Notes: generated by a model from the letters alone, not told the origin. A stretch of 64,000 bases of DNA from Gemmatimonadota bacterium (GCA_021298395.1 JAJTFH010000008.1:1-64000), one strand, 5' to 3'. Counted from the stretch's first letter, positions 1 to 11,393 are shown. Program-made: numbers and translations.

Positions 1-1532
1 TCCTCGCGCTCCCCGCCGATGTCCTGATGCCGATCGAGGAGATCGGTGAAGGAGGGGACGAGCACCTCGCCCCGCTCGAGCCGACTCACCGCCGCCATCC
101 CGAGCAGCCGGGCCATCAGCGCGGTGTCGGAGGGGATCCGGTCGTTCACGCGCTCATGCCGATGTTCGACCGCCGCAAGGGCGAAGCGATCGGCCCCGAT
201 CGCGCGGAACTCGAGATCGAGCTTCCCGACGGCGAGCCCGTTCGCGACACTGCGCGCCACGAAGGCCGGCGTCCCCGGCCGGACGTTGGGACGCTCCGGC
301 AACTCCACCCGCGTCCGCATCACCTCCGGCGCCCACCGCACCGGCATGTCGGCGAGGATCGCATCGACCCCGCGGATCTCGCTCGCGATCTGCGCATTCA
401 ACGCCGGATCGAGGTTGGAGAGGACGACGATCGCCTCGACCCCTCGCTCGCGCAGCGCCGCCACCTCGCGCTGCACCGCCGCGATTGGCGGGTCGATGGT
501 GAAATCCCCGAGCCGCGCCCGTGGGAGCCGCTCCCGCACCGCGGGATTCGTCGCGCCGATCAACCCGACCTGCGCGCCATCGAGCGTCACCACGAGATGC
601 GGGACGATGAGTCCCTTGGTCGCGCTCCGGAGATTCGCGGAGACGAGCGCCACCGTCGGGAAGGAATCCTGCAAGGCCGCAAGCCCCGCGGCCCCCACGG
701 CGAGCTCGAACTCGTACGGGACCACCACCCGCACCCCCGTCGCCTCCAACGCGGTGAAATCGAGCCGCGCCCGCGTCTCCAGCGGGAGGTTCAACTCCCC
801 GCGCTGATGCCCGAGGTCCACGCGCACCACCGCCCCGCCCCGTCGCTCCGTCTCCTCCGCCATCCGACGCATCAACGTCGCCCGGGGGCCCAGCCCCCCG
901 ATGTTCATCGGGAGCTCGAAGAGGCGTGACTCGAGCAGGTCGACGCGGTTCATCACGCCGAGTCGGAAGGCGCGGCCATCGGTGGGCCAGACCGCACCCG
1001 CCTCCTCGACGATGATCACGCGATTCCCACCAGGTTGCCGCAAGCGCGACACCGTCACCGTCGTGGGGACGAGGTCGGCGAAGTCGAGACGTTGGCGCGG
1101 ATTGCGCAGCAACATCGCGAGGAGGTCGGGGCCCGGCTGCCAGGGATCCTGCAGGAGCAACCCATTCTCCGATCGGAGCGCCCGCACCCGATCGACCCGC
1201 TCCGCCGTCGCCCGATTCGCCAGCGTCCACTCGAGCTCGTCGCCCTCCGGCTCCGCCCCGGGGAGGAAGATCATGATCCCCGGCACCCGCCACGCCGCAT
1301 GGCTGACGAGGGAGAAGGCGGTCCCCTCGGCGTGCGCCTGCTCGGTGAGGAGTTCGTGCTCGTCCTGCTGGCGACGGGCCCCGAGGGCGCCGAGGCTCCG
1401 GCCGGTGTAGACGATGGAGACGCGGGGGGGCTCCGCGGGCGCCGTCTGCGCCAACGCACGGGGAGGACCGCTGACCGAGGCGAGGAGGCCGAGCAGGAGG
1501 AGGCGCGTCGTACAGGTGGGGCGGGATCGCAT
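1..1532 (-). CDS. Secreted 5'-nucleotidase-like protein, metal ligands apparently lost (3' end beyond window)
   Basis: The reading frame is open from an ATG at 1532 to the window edge, giving at least 510 residues. It begins with a signal peptide (Leu-rich core, likely cleavage after ALA near residue 29), so the product is exported. The last 270 or so residues resemble the N-terminal metallophosphoesterase domain of 5'-nucleotidases: a VSANLRSA segment followed by LVVTLDGAQVGLIGATNP, then IVVLSNLD and GVDAILAD. The residues that normally bind the two metals are absent: the family SHxG is SNLD and the GGHTH block is ADMPVR. I read it as a non-catalytic or re-purposed relative. The zinc-ribbon gene lies 84 bp upstream on the same strand. 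The fold assignment is inference from motif order. Confidence 0.6.
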   Translation of the reverse strand, partial: MRSRPTCTTRLLLLGLLASVSGPPRALAQTAPAEPPRVSIVYTGRSLGALGARRQQDEHELLTEQAHAEGTAFSLVSHAAWRVPGIMIFLPGAEPEGDELEWTLANRATAERVDRVRALRSENGLLLQDPWQPGPDLLAMLLRNPRQRLDFADLVPTTVTVSRLRQPGGNRVIIVEEAGAVWPTDGRAFRLGVMNRVDLLESRLFELPMNIGGLGPRATLMRRMAEETERRGGAVVRVDLGHQRGELNLPLETRARLDFTALEATGVRVVVPYEFELAVGAAGLAALQDSFPTVALVSANLRSATKGLIVPHLVVTLDGAQVGLIGATNPAVRERLPRARLGDFTIDPPIAAVQREVAALRERGVEAIVVLSNLDPALNAQIASEIRGVDAILADMPVRWAPEVMRTRVELPERPNVRPGTPAFVARSVANGLAVGKLDLEFRAIGADRFALAAVEHRHERVNDRIPSDTALMARLLGMAAVSRLERGEVLVPSFTDLLDRHQDIGGERE

Positions 1533-1616
1533 GAGGGGAAAGGTCGCCCGCGCGGCCGACAGATGCCAGCGGAGGCGCGGCGCCCTGCGTCGGTGCGAGC
1601 CGCCAGACGGATTCCG

Positions 1617-1862
1617 CTACACGCGGCGCAGGATGCGCGCGAGCACGACCTGCATCAGGGCCAGGAGTCGACGTACTCCCGGGCGCGGCGCCGAACACCA
1701 GGGACAGATCGAGGCGCGCCACTCCACCATCGAGTCACAGGCCGCACAGACCGAGGCGACCCGATGCGGCGCCGGGACCGAGAGGAACCGGCGGCATTGT
1801 GGGCAGATGGAGGCGACGGGGAGTCGCTTCGCCGCACAGTGGGGACAGCGAACGTACGGCAT
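1617..1862 (-). CDS. Small zinc-ribbon protein (81 aa)
   Basis: The protein carries four CxxC pairs (CPHC, CPQC, CAAC, CPWC) spread over its first 55 residues, the pattern of two consecutive zinc ribbons. It ends in a basic, hydrophobic segment (LLALMQVVLARILRRV) that could be a short amphipathic or membrane-contacting helix. No catalytic domain is visible. It is transcribed away from the histidine kinase gene, leaving a 93-bp divergent intergenic region. The codon pattern and the preserved cysteines argue that it is real; the function is unknown. Confidence 0.7.
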   Translation of the reverse strand: MPYVRCPHCAAKRLPVASICPQCRRFLSVPAPHRVASVCAACDSMVEWRASICPWCSAPRPGVRRLLALMQVVLARILRRV

Positions 1863-1913
1863 AGTGGTGAGAGGGTACCATCAACGGTCCAGCCTCGAAC
1901 CTGTCACTTCTGC

Positions 1914-1923
1914 TAGGTTTTTC
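1914..1923 (+). promoter_or_regulatory. Candidate -10 element of the kinase operon
   Basis: TAGGTTTTTC starts 42 bp before the kinase ATG and matches the TANNTT element seen before several other genes here. No clear -35 lies 17 bp upstream. Confidence 0.35.
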
Positions 1924-1955
1924 TCGGCGCCATTCGTCCGCAACTTCCTCCACGC

Positions 1956-3752
1956 ATGTCCGTCGGTCCCCTCCGCCCCGTGCTCCGCCGCGCCCTTCTC
2001 GCGCTCCTCCTAGGCATCGGGACCGCCGGGGCTCAGGTGCGCCTGCCCCTCGGCGCCGGTTCGGCGGCCCAGCAGACCGATCGCTACGTGCTCATGCTCG
2101 ATTTCGGGGACCCGAATCGCCCCGCCTTCGTCCCCTTCAACGCAGCCTTCCTCGCCACGTTGCGGGCCGATACCACGGGTCGGACAATCGTCTTCCGCGA
2201 GCATCACGATCCTCGCATCTCCCTCGAAGCCGCCTTCGACTCGACGGCGGTCGCGATCTGGGGGGAGCGCTATGCGCGGGTCCCCATCGACCTCATCGTC
2301 GCGAACGGCCCGATCGAGCTGCAACTCGCCGTGCGGTTCCGGACGCGCCTCGGCCGGGAGATCCCGATTGTCTATCGCGTGTCCGCCTCCGTCCCGACCC
2401 AGCAGATGGAGCGACTGACCCGGATCCCGCTCGCGACGGGGGTCGTCGATGCCCCGCTCCTCGCTCCGGTGGTCGCCGACCTCCGTCGCCTCCGCCCCAC
2501 CCTCCGTCACCTGCTCCTCGTCGGGCAGAACGAGAACGACGTTGCCTTCGTCCGCGAGGAGACCGACTCGCTCCTGAGCGGGGTGACGCTCCATCCGTGG
2601 TTCGCCCCCTCGATCGCGGCGCTCCGCGATTCGGTGCGTCGACTCCCCGAGGACGCGGCAGTGCTTTATGTCTCCGTCTTCCTCGACGCCGATGGCCGTG
2701 TCTGGACCCCTGCCGACTACCTCGAGGCGTTCGCTCCCTTCTCCGCCCAGCCGATCTTCGGCCTCTACCGCAACCTGCTGGGCCGGGGAATCGTCGGCGG
2801 GCCAATCATCGATCCGATGAGCCAGGGGGAGGCGATGGCGCGCCGCACCCTTGACGTCTTGCACGATCGCCGTCTCGCTGCCACCCGCGTCATCGATACC
2901 CTCGCCGGATGGCAACCGACCTACGCCTGGCCTGAGCTCGAACGGCACGGGATCAGCCTGCGCGTCCTCCCCACGGATGCCGTCATCCTCGATCGCCCCA
3001 TCCCCATCTGGCAGGCGAACCCGATCGCCTTCAGCGCGGTCACCCTGCTCCTCCTACTCCAGAGCCTTTCCATCGGTGCCCTGATCGCCAACCGGCGACT
3101 CCTCGCCTCATCGAGGGCGCGGTTGCGCGCGCTCACGCACCGGCTTCAGACGACCCAGGAGGAGGAACAGGCGCGCCTATCCCGTGAGTTGCACGACACC
3201 CTCGGGCAGGACCTGCTGAGCCAGGCCCTCGACCTCGAGCGTTCTGCTCAGGAGACGGCGACCCCGCAGCAGGCGACCTTCGCCACGCGCCTGCGGCAAT
3301 CGGTGACGCGGCTCGAGGGGATCGCACGCGAACTGAACCCCAACGCCCTCCGGTTGATCGACCTCCGGTCGAGCCTCCGGCAACTCGCCACCGACCTACG
3401 CAACCGCACGGGGATCGCGATCACCATTTCGGAACAGGGGCTCGAGCGCTCTCTCCCGCCCGACCTCACGGTCGCGGTCTTCCGAATCGTCCAAGAGGCG
3501 CTCACGAACGTCCGCCGACATGCCCAGGCGAGTGAGGCGGCGGTCCTCGTACAGCGCCGAGAAGATACCCTGGAGGTCACCGTCCGAGATGACGGGGTGG
3601 GCTTCGATCCCGCGCGGTCGGCGGGGGCCCGCCTCGGCCTCCTCGGCATGCAGGAGCGCGCCCACGCCCTTGGGGGGCGCCTGACCGTGACCTCCGCACC
3701 GGAGGACGGTACCACCGTCACCCTCACTGTCCCGCTTCCCACCACCCTATGA
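1956..3752 (+). CDS. Sensor histidine kinase (NarL/HisKA_3 type) with extracytoplasmic ABC-substrate-binding-like sensor
   Basis: This 598-residue protein has a signal peptide (about 1-27), a periplasmic sensor of about 320 residues resembling the ABC_sub_bind fold (LLLVGQNENDV, then AVLYVSVFLDADG), and one membrane segment near residues 354-375. The transmitter follows: the HisKA_3 phospho-acceptor motif ELHDTLGQ with His413, then an HATPase domain (N-box IVQEALTNVRRHAQ, G1 DDGVGF, G2 GLLGMQER). It should phosphorylate the response regulator that overlaps it by four bases (ATGA). The ligand is unknown. The architecture resembles NarL-class kinases that sense small solutes through a periplasmic binding fold. 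Confidence 0.9.
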   Translation: MSVGPLRPVLRRALLALLLGIGTAGAQVRLPLGAGSAAQQTDRYVLMLDFGDPNRPAFVPFNAAFLATLRADTTGRTIVFREHHDPRISLEAAFDSTAVAIWGERYARVPIDLIVANGPIELQLAVRFRTRLGREIPIVYRVSASVPTQQMERLTRIPLATGVVDAPLLAPVVADLRRLRPTLRHLLLVGQNENDVAFVREETDSLLSGVTLHPWFAPSIAALRDSVRRLPEDAAVLYVSVFLDADGRVWTPADYLEAFAPFSAQPIFGLYRNLLGRGIVGGPIIDPMSQGEAMARRTLDVLHDRRLAATRVIDTLAGWQPTYAWPELERHGISLRVLPTDAVILDRPIPIWQANPIAFSAVTLLLLLQSLSIGALIANRRLLASSRARLRALTHRLQTTQEEEQARLSRELHDTLGQDLLSQALDLERSAQETATPQQATFATRLRQSVTRLEGIARELNPNALRLIDLRSSLRQLATDLRNRTGIAITISEQGLERSLPPDLTVAVFRIVQEALTNVRRHAQASEAAVLVQRREDTLEVTVRDDGVGFDPARSAGARLGLLGMQERAHALGGRLTVTSAPEDGTTVTLTVPLPTTL

Positions 3753-4375
3753 CCGTCACGTCGCCCCGCCCCCGACTTGTCATCGCCGACGACCATCGGC
3801 TCATCCTCGACGCCGTCGGCTTCCTCATCGCGAGCGTCGCCTCCGTGGTGGGAACGGCGACCGATGGCGCCGAGCTCCTCCGGGTGGTCGCGACGACGCA
3901 GCCCGATCTCGTGGTCACCGACCTCTCGATGCCGGAGCTGAACGGGATCGAGGCCACGCGTCAGCTGCGCGCACGTCCCCATCCCCCGCAGGTCATCATC
4001 CTGACCATCCATGCCGATCCCGCGGTCGCGCGCGCCGCCTTCGAGGCGGGGGCCTCGGGGTTCGTGGTCAAGAGCGCCGATGCGCGGGAGCTCCGGCTCG
4101 CGATCGAGACCGTGGCTCGGGGGGAGCGCTACATCAGCCCGAGCGTCTCCCTCGACGCCCTCGACGACACGAGATCAGACCCACTCACCGAGCGGGAGCG
4201 CGAGATCCTCACGTTGGTCGCGACGGGGCTCACCGCGAAGGAGATCTGCGAGCGCCTCGAGATCGCCGAGCGCACGGTGAACTTCCACAAGAAGAACCTG
4301 AAGGCGCGCCTCGGCGTCGGGACCACCGCCGAGGCGGTGGCCTGGCTCTCGCGCCAATCCCCTCAGGGGGTGTAG
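3749..4375 (+). CDS. NarL/FixJ-family response regulator
   Basis: The 208-residue protein has a receiver domain with the acidic pair D14/D15, phospho-acceptor D58 (VVTDLSMPEL) and conserved K108. A LuxR-type helix-turn-helix follows (about 144-200; LTEREREILTLVATGLTAKE). It overlaps the kinase by four bases, so the two are a cognate pair and the product is a DNA-binding transcription factor. Its last 13 bases overlap the end of the convergent creatininase-family gene. The target promoters are unknown; the katG and creatininase-family genes next door are possible but unproven targets. Confidence 0.93.
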   Translation: MTVTSPRPRLVIADDHRLILDAVGFLIASVASVVGTATDGAELLRVVATTQPDLVVTDLSMPELNGIEATRQLRARPHPPQVIILTIHADPAVARAAFEAGASGFVVKSADARELRLAIETVARGERYISPSVSLDALDDTRSDPLTEREREILTLVATGLTAKEICERLEIAERTVNFHKKNLKARLGVGTTAEAVAWLSRQSPQGV

Positions 4376-5130
4376 AGGTCGTTCGGGTCGAGCCGCGCGA
4401 GTTCGACCAGGAAGCCCGCGATCGTCGTGCAGACGGCGTCACGGAAGGCCGTGCCCTTCTCCGGGGTCGAGGCGCGCGGATCCCCGATCCCCGTATCGCG
4501 CGTCACCTGCGTCCACCGCCGTGGGGCCCACGCCCACCCCTCGCGGAAGGCCGCGACGCGCCACGGACGCGCATGACCATCCCCCGCCTCCTCGAGCGGC
4601 CGCACGAGGTCTGGCGCGATCACCTGCATCACGCTCGTCTCGAGCTCACCGGCATGGTCGCCGAGATCGGTGAAGAAGGGGCGCGCATCGACCACCTGCC
4701 ACCAGTTGAGCGTGCAGAGGAAGACCGCGGTGGTGGGTTGGAGCTCGCGGATCATCCACTTGAAGTCGTTCCCGCCATGGCCGTTGAAGATCAGGAGCCG
4801 GGGGATCCCCTGCCCCTCGAGCGCCTGCACCAGGTCACGCAGCAACGCGAGCTGCGTGGAGGGGTTCATGTTGAGTGTGAGCGGGAGATCGAGCTGCGTG
4901 GTGTTCACGCCGAACGGGACGGTGGGGAGCACCGCGATCCGCGCGCCGCGCGCCCAGGCCAGACGCGCCGACTCCGCCGCAAGCACATCGCACTCGATCG
5001 TGTCCGTCCCGTATGGCAGATGGTGGTTGTGCGGCTCGGTCGCGCCCCAGGGGAGGACGGCGACCTGGTACCCAGCGGTGCGCACGGCGGGGAGGGGTTG
5101 CTCGGCGAGGATCCAGGGACGGTCGGTCAT
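4363..5130 (-). CDS. Creatininase-family metal-dependent amidohydrolase
   Basis: This 255-residue protein belongs to the creatininase/MftE family. The divalent-metal residues are present: GATEPHNHHLPYGTD (E32, H34, D43), FNGHGGN, and DHAGELETS with its late Glu. The family hydrolyses cyclic amides such as creatinine or opens small amide rings in cofactor pathways, so the substrate cannot be named from sequence. No mycofactocin genes are nearby. It diverges from katG across a 101-bp intergenic region, and its 3' end overlaps the response regulator by 13 bp tail to tail. Confidence 0.88.
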   Translation of the reverse strand: MTDRPWILAEQPLPAVRTAGYQVAVLPWGATEPHNHHLPYGTDTIECDVLAAESARLAWARGARIAVLPTVPFGVNTTQLDLPLTLNMNPSTQLALLRDLVQALEGQGIPRLLIFNGHGGNDFKWMIRELQPTTAVFLCTLNWWQVVDARPFFTDLGDHAGELETSVMQVIAPDLVRPLEEAGDGHARPWRVAAFREGWAWAPRRWTQVTRDTGIGDPRASTPEKGTAFRDAVCTTIAGFLVELARLDPNDLYTP

Positions 5131-5165
5131 AGGGGAAGTATGGGGGCGCTCGGCGGAAACCGTGA

Positions 5166-7445
<2,280 letters not shown>

Positions 7446-7585
7446 GGCGCGACAGGGGCCGTGGCCCCGATCTCGCGCCACGCCACCTCGCTCGCACGCG
7501 CCCGCCGTGCCATATTCGCCAGACGCACGACCACGTTGACGTCGTGGGCATCTGCGTCCATGCGAAGCGAGGGATCGTGCCCACG

Positions 7586-10500
7586 ATGCTGTCGCTTCCC
7601 TCCCCTCCTCGACCGGGCTTTGCCGTGCTCCGACCCCTGCGCATCCTCTCCTGCCTCGCCGCCTTCGCCCCCACGCTCGCCCCTGACGCGCTCTCGGCCC
7701 AGCGCGGGACCGCGCCCGTCGCGATGGCCCGCCCGACGGTCGACACCACCGCCCTCGCCCGCCTCACCTTCCGGAACGTCGGGCCGGCCAACATGATGGG
7801 TCGCTCGACCGACATCGAGGGGGTCCCGGGGAATCCGAACCTCGTCTACGTCGGCACGGCAGCGGGCGGCGTCTGGAAGACCACGAACGCCGGGACCACC
7901 TGGAGCCCGCTCTTCGACCGGCAGTCGACCCTCGCCATCGGCGACCTCGCCCTCGAGCCCGGTAATCCGCAGGTGATCTATGCCGGCACCGGCGAAGGGA
8001 ATGTCCGCAACTCGGTCTCCTTCGGGCGCGGTGTCTTCAAGTCGACCGACGGCGGGACCTCGTGGACGAACATCGGGCTCGCCGACACGCGGCACATCGC
8101 GCGCGTGATGGTCCACCCCACCGAGCGGCAGACGGTCTTCGTCTGCGCGGTCGGGCATATGGCGGGGCCGAACCCGGAGCGCGGCGTCTTCGTCTCGCGC
8201 GACGGTGGCATCTCCTGGACCAAGACCCTCTACACCGACGACCGCCACGGGTGCGCCGATCTCGACATCGATCCGGTGAACCCGAACATCGTCTACGCGG
8301 CGATGTGGCAGTTCGATCGCAAGCAGTGGACCTTCCGCTCCGGTTCCGAGCAGGGCGGCATCCACAAGTCGATCGACGGGGGTCGCACCTGGAAGAAGCT
8401 CGGCGGCGGGCTCCCGGCGCTCATCGGCCGCATCGGCGTGAAGGTCGCCCCGTCGAGCCCGAACACGGTCTATGCGATCCTCGAGTCCCGCAAGGAGGGC
8501 TACGTCTGGCGGAGCGATGACCACGGCGAGACCTGGCGCCGCGTCTCCGATGATGCCAAGACGATCTGCCGCGGCTACTACTACTCCGACCTCCGCGTCG
8601 ATCCGGTCGACGCGGACCGGGTCTACGCAATCGCCTGCAACCTCTCCGTCTCGATCGACGGCGGCCGGACCTTCCGCACCATCTCGCAGCGCATCCACGG
8701 CGACCATCATGGCCTGTGGATCGACCCGACCGATCCCGCGCGCGTCTGGCAGGTGAACGACGGCGGCATCGCGGTCTCGCACGACCGCGCTGAGACGTGG
8801 CGCTTCCCGAACCAGTTCGTGCTCGCGCAGTTCTACCAACTGCACGCCGACAACCGGGAGCCCTTCTACTTCCTCGGCGGTGGCCTGCAGGACAACGGCA
8901 ACTGGGTGGGCCCGAGCCGCACGCGCGACCCACTCGGCATCCTCGTCGACGACTGGAACCTCATCTCATACGGTGACGGCTACTACCAGGTGACGCACCC
9001 TGACGACCCCGAGTACTACGTCACCGACGCGCAGGGCGGGATGATCTTCCGCACGCGGATGCAGACCCGAGAGCAGGAGGACATCTCCCCGCAGCCGCGG
9101 CGCAACGACGGCGGTCCGGTGAATCAGCTGCGGTACCGCTTCAACTGGAATGCGCCGGTCATCGCCTCGCCTCACGATGGGAAGACGCTCTACTTCGGCG
9201 CGCAGGTCCTCTTTAAGTCGACCGACTTCGGCGGGACCTGGACCGCGATCTCCGGGGACCTCACCAAGAACGACACCACCCGGCACGGGTGGGCCGGCGG
9301 CCCCGCGATGCTCGAGGCGACGACCGCCGAGTTCTACAACACGATCTACAGCGTGGCGGAATCGCCGGTGCAGGCAGGCCTCCTCTGGGTCGGCACCGAC
9401 GACGGCCACGTGCAACTCACGCGCGACGGCGGCCGCAGCTGGACCCGCGTCGATGCGCGCATCCCCGGGGTCGGGCCGGAGGCGGTGGTCAGCCATATCG
9501 AGGCGAGTCGTCGCGCCGCATGCACCGCGTACGTGACCTTCGAGCGGAAGTTCATGGACGACCTCAAACCGTACGCCTTCCGCACCACCGACTGCGGCGC
9601 CACCTGGACGAGCCTCGCGGGGAACCTCCCCGAAGGCGCGTACCTGCAGGTGCTGCGCGAGGATCCCAAGAATCCTGACGTGCTCTATGCGGGGACGGAG
9701 ATCGGGCTCTACGTCAGCGTCACCGGCGGCGGCGACTGGTTCCGCCTCGGTGGCAACCTGCCGGCCGTCCCCGTGCACGAGGTGCTCGTGCACGGGCGCG
9801 AGAACGACCTCATCGTCGCGACCCATGGCCGTGGGGCGTGGATCCTCGACGACGCCTCGGTGATCCAGGAGCTCGCCGCGGCGGCGGCGAAGCCGGCGCA
9901 TCTCTTCGCGATGCGCACGGCGACGCGGTTCGCCACCAAGATGAACAAGGGCTCCCTCGGCGACGACCTCTTCCGCGGACCGAACCCGGCCTATGGCGCC
10001 CTCATCCGCTATCACCTGAAGGCGTCGCCGGCGGCAGGGACCACGTCGAAGATGGAGATTGTCGACGAGGCCGGGCGGGTGATTCGCACCTACGCGAAGA
10101 TCCCGACCGCGGCCGGGATCAACACCACCGCATGGGACCTCGCGCATGAGGCGGCGCGTCCGCGGCGTGCGCCGGCGGCGGACGCCACCCCTGGCGGCGA
10201 TGATGGCGAGGGCGGCTTCGGCGGCGGGGGGGGGCCACGCGCCCTGCCCGGCCGCTACACCGTGCGTCTCACCATCGGCACGCAGGTGCTCGAGCAGCCG
10301 GTGATGGTGCGCGTCGATCCCACCGCCCGCACCACGCCCGAGGGGCTCCGCGCGCAGTTCGACCTCGCGATGCAGTTGCGGGACCTCGTCTCGCAGGCGA
10401 ACGACACCCTCCGCGCTCTTGACGCACGCAAGGGGGAGCTCGAGGCGCGTCGCCGCGCGGCCGAGGCGCTCCCGAACCAGGAGGGCGCCGCGGTGGTGCA

Positions 10501-10747
10501 GGGGCTGACGACGGAACTGGCCGAGGTGGACGCGTTGATCACGACCCTCACGAAGCCGGCGAACTATCCCTACTGGAGCGAGGGGCCGCGCGTGACCGAG
10601 CGGCTCGGCGGCCTCCAGCGCAACGTCGATGCGGGGCACTTCCCGCCCACGGCGCCGCAGCAGGCGCTCTCACGCGAACTCGCGACCGAGCTCAAGCAGG
10701 CGCTCGACCGCGTGCAGAAGTACCTGGGGCGCTACCTGACGATGTGA
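7586..10747 (+). CDS. Secreted Asp-box/BNR-repeat beta-propeller protein (sortilin/VPS10-like)
   Basis: The open frame reaches back into katG, but the first start that gives a signal peptide is the ATG at 7586 (or GTG 7577), making a protein of about 1,053 residues. The signal region runs to about residue 38 (ALSAQRG). The body is a long series of sialidase-type Asp-box motifs (KTTNAGTTW, STDGGTSW, SRDGGISW, SIDGGRTW, TRDGGRSW) typical of BNR/VPS10 propellers. The last 180 residues add an Ig-like strand region (YTVRLTIGTQVLEQPVMVRV), after a Gly-rich linker, and a charged helical tail. The role is unknown; such proteins are abundant in Bacteroidota and Gemmatimonadota and are often labelled glycosyl hydrolase without proof. 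Confidence 0.9.
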   Translation: MLSLPSPPRPGFAVLRPLRILSCLAAFAPTLAPDALSAQRGTAPVAMARPTVDTTALARLTFRNVGPANMMGRSTDIEGVPGNPNLVYVGTAAGGVWKTTNAGTTWSPLFDRQSTLAIGDLALEPGNPQVIYAGTGEGNVRNSVSFGRGVFKSTDGGTSWTNIGLADTRHIARVMVHPTERQTVFVCAVGHMAGPNPERGVFVSRDGGISWTKTLYTDDRHGCADLDIDPVNPNIVYAAMWQFDRKQWTFRSGSEQGGIHKSIDGGRTWKKLGGGLPALIGRIGVKVAPSSPNTVYAILESRKEGYVWRSDDHGETWRRVSDDAKTICRGYYYSDLRVDPVDADRVYAIACNLSVSIDGGRTFRTISQRIHGDHHGLWIDPTDPARVWQVNDGGIAVSHDRAETWRFPNQFVLAQFYQLHADNREPFYFLGGGLQDNGNWVGPSRTRDPLGILVDDWNLISYGDGYYQVTHPDDPEYYVTDAQGGMIFRTRMQTREQEDISPQPRRNDGGPVNQLRYRFNWNAPVIASPHDGKTLYFGAQVLFKSTDFGGTWTAISGDLTKNDTTRHGWAGGPAMLEATTAEFYNTIYSVAESPVQAGLLWVGTDDGHVQLTRDGGRSWTRVDARIPGVGPEAVVSHIEASRRAACTAYVTFERKFMDDLKPYAFRTTDCGATWTSLAGNLPEGAYLQVLREDPKNPDVLYAGTEIGLYVSVTGGGDWFRLGGNLPAVPVHEVLVHGRENDLIVATHGRGAWILDDASVIQELAAAAAKPAHLFAMRTATRFATKMNKGSLGDDLFRGPNPAYGALIRYHLKASPAAGTTSKMEIVDEAGRVIRTYAKIPTAAGINTTAWDLAHEAARPRRAPAADATPGGDDGEGGFGGGGGPRALPGRYTVRLTIGTQVLEQPVMVRVDPTARTTPEGLRAQFDLAMQLRDLVSQANDTLRALDARKGELEARRRAAEALPNQEGAAVVQGLTTELAEVDALITTLTKPANYPYWSEGPRVTERLGGLQRNVDAGHFPPTAPQQALSRELATELKQALDRVQKYLGRYLTM

Positions 10748-10758
10748 GGGGGGGACGT

Positions 10759-10797
10759 GAATGCGGCACCGATGCTCCGAGCATCGGTGCCGCATTC
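10759..10797. terminator. 18-bp perfect hairpin between convergent units
   Basis: An 18-bp arm (10759-10776, GAATGCGGCACCGATGCT) is followed by a 3-nt loop CCG and its perfect complement (10780-10797). It lies 12 bp after the Asp-box gene and just beyond the 3' end of the convergent tRNA-Met gene, so it most likely ends transcription from both sides. There is no long T-tract, as is common for GC-rich terminators. Confidence 0.75.
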
Positions 10798-10812
10798 GTG
10801 TGGTTGACTAAA

Positions 10813-10886
10813 TAGCTGGGGCGGGACTCGAACCCGCGACCCCGGCATTATGAGTGCCGTGCTCTAACCGGCTGAGCTACCCAGCC
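10813..10886 (-). tRNA. tRNA-Met (CAT), elongator type
   Basis: A 74-nt cloverleaf with anticodon loop CTCATAA (anticodon CAT), D-arm GCTCAGCCGGTTAGAGC and T-arm GCGGGTTCGAGTCCCGC. It resembles elongator tRNA-Met (GGC start, GGGGTC after the anticodon stem) more than the lysidine-type tRNA-Ile2, which also has CAT. The first pair is a G-U wobble. CCA is not encoded. Confidence 0.85.
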
Positions 10887-10903
10887 ACACCTTCCACAAA
10901 CCA

Positions 10904-10937
10904 CGAGGCGGCCGGTTCGGATGAACCGACCGCCTCG
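10904..10937. terminator. Hairpin between tRNA-fMet and tRNA-Met
   Basis: Arms of 15 bp (10904-10918 and 10923-10937) with one mismatch surround a GGAT loop. It follows the fMet gene by 4 bp on the minus strand and could terminate it or mark a processing site between the two tRNAs. Confidence 0.5.
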
Positions 10938-10941
10938 AACA

Positions 10942-11015
<74 letters not shown>

Positions 11016-11024
11016 GTAGTCTTT

Positions 11025-11055
11025 AAAATCTAGGCGACAGGTGCACCGGATTCAA
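11025..11055 (-). promoter_or_regulatory. Promoter of tRNA-fMet
   Basis: Read on the minus strand, TTGAAT (11055-11050), a 17-bp spacer and TAGATT (start 11032) precede the tRNA. The predicted start is about 5 nt before its 5' end. This is the best spaced example of the TANNTT -10 in the window. Confidence 0.6.
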
Positions 11056-11082
11056 GGTGTCGACGAGGCGTGCAGGGCGTGA

Positions 11083-11393
11083 TCAGGGATCCACGAACCG
11101 ATAGAGCAGCTCCCCCTCCCGGACCATCCCGAACTCCTCCCGGGCGATCCGCTCCTGGGTCGCCGGATCCGACTCGACCAGCCGCTTCCGCTCCCGCAGC
11201 CCCTGCACCACCCGCTCCAGCGAATCGACGCGCGCCCGGGCCTCCTGGACCCGGCCACGCTGCCGCAGGAGGTCGGTGGTCCCGTACTCCCCCCCCTGCA
11301 CCGCCCAGAACGCCACGAAAAGCCAGAGCCCCCAGAGGGCGAGCCGACGCGCGATCGCCTTGGGGTCCCGCTCCTCGCGCCGGCCCTTCGCCA

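Noticed and set aside
154-1722. Long open frame on the minus strand covering the left-edge gene and the zinc-ribbon gene
   Set aside because: Its product is low-complexity Arg/Gly/Ala-rich, while another minus-strand frame gives a signal peptide and a coherent 5'-nucleotidase-like sequence.
7455-7468. GGGGCC-GT-GGCCCC hairpin after katG as terminator
   Set aside because: The stem is only six bases with a two-base loop, too tight to form, and there is no T-tract.
10813-10886. tRNA-Ile2 (CAT read as k2C) instead of tRNA-Met
   Set aside because: Body sequence around the D-arm and GGGGTC after the anticodon stem fit elongator tRNA-Met better; not fully excluded.
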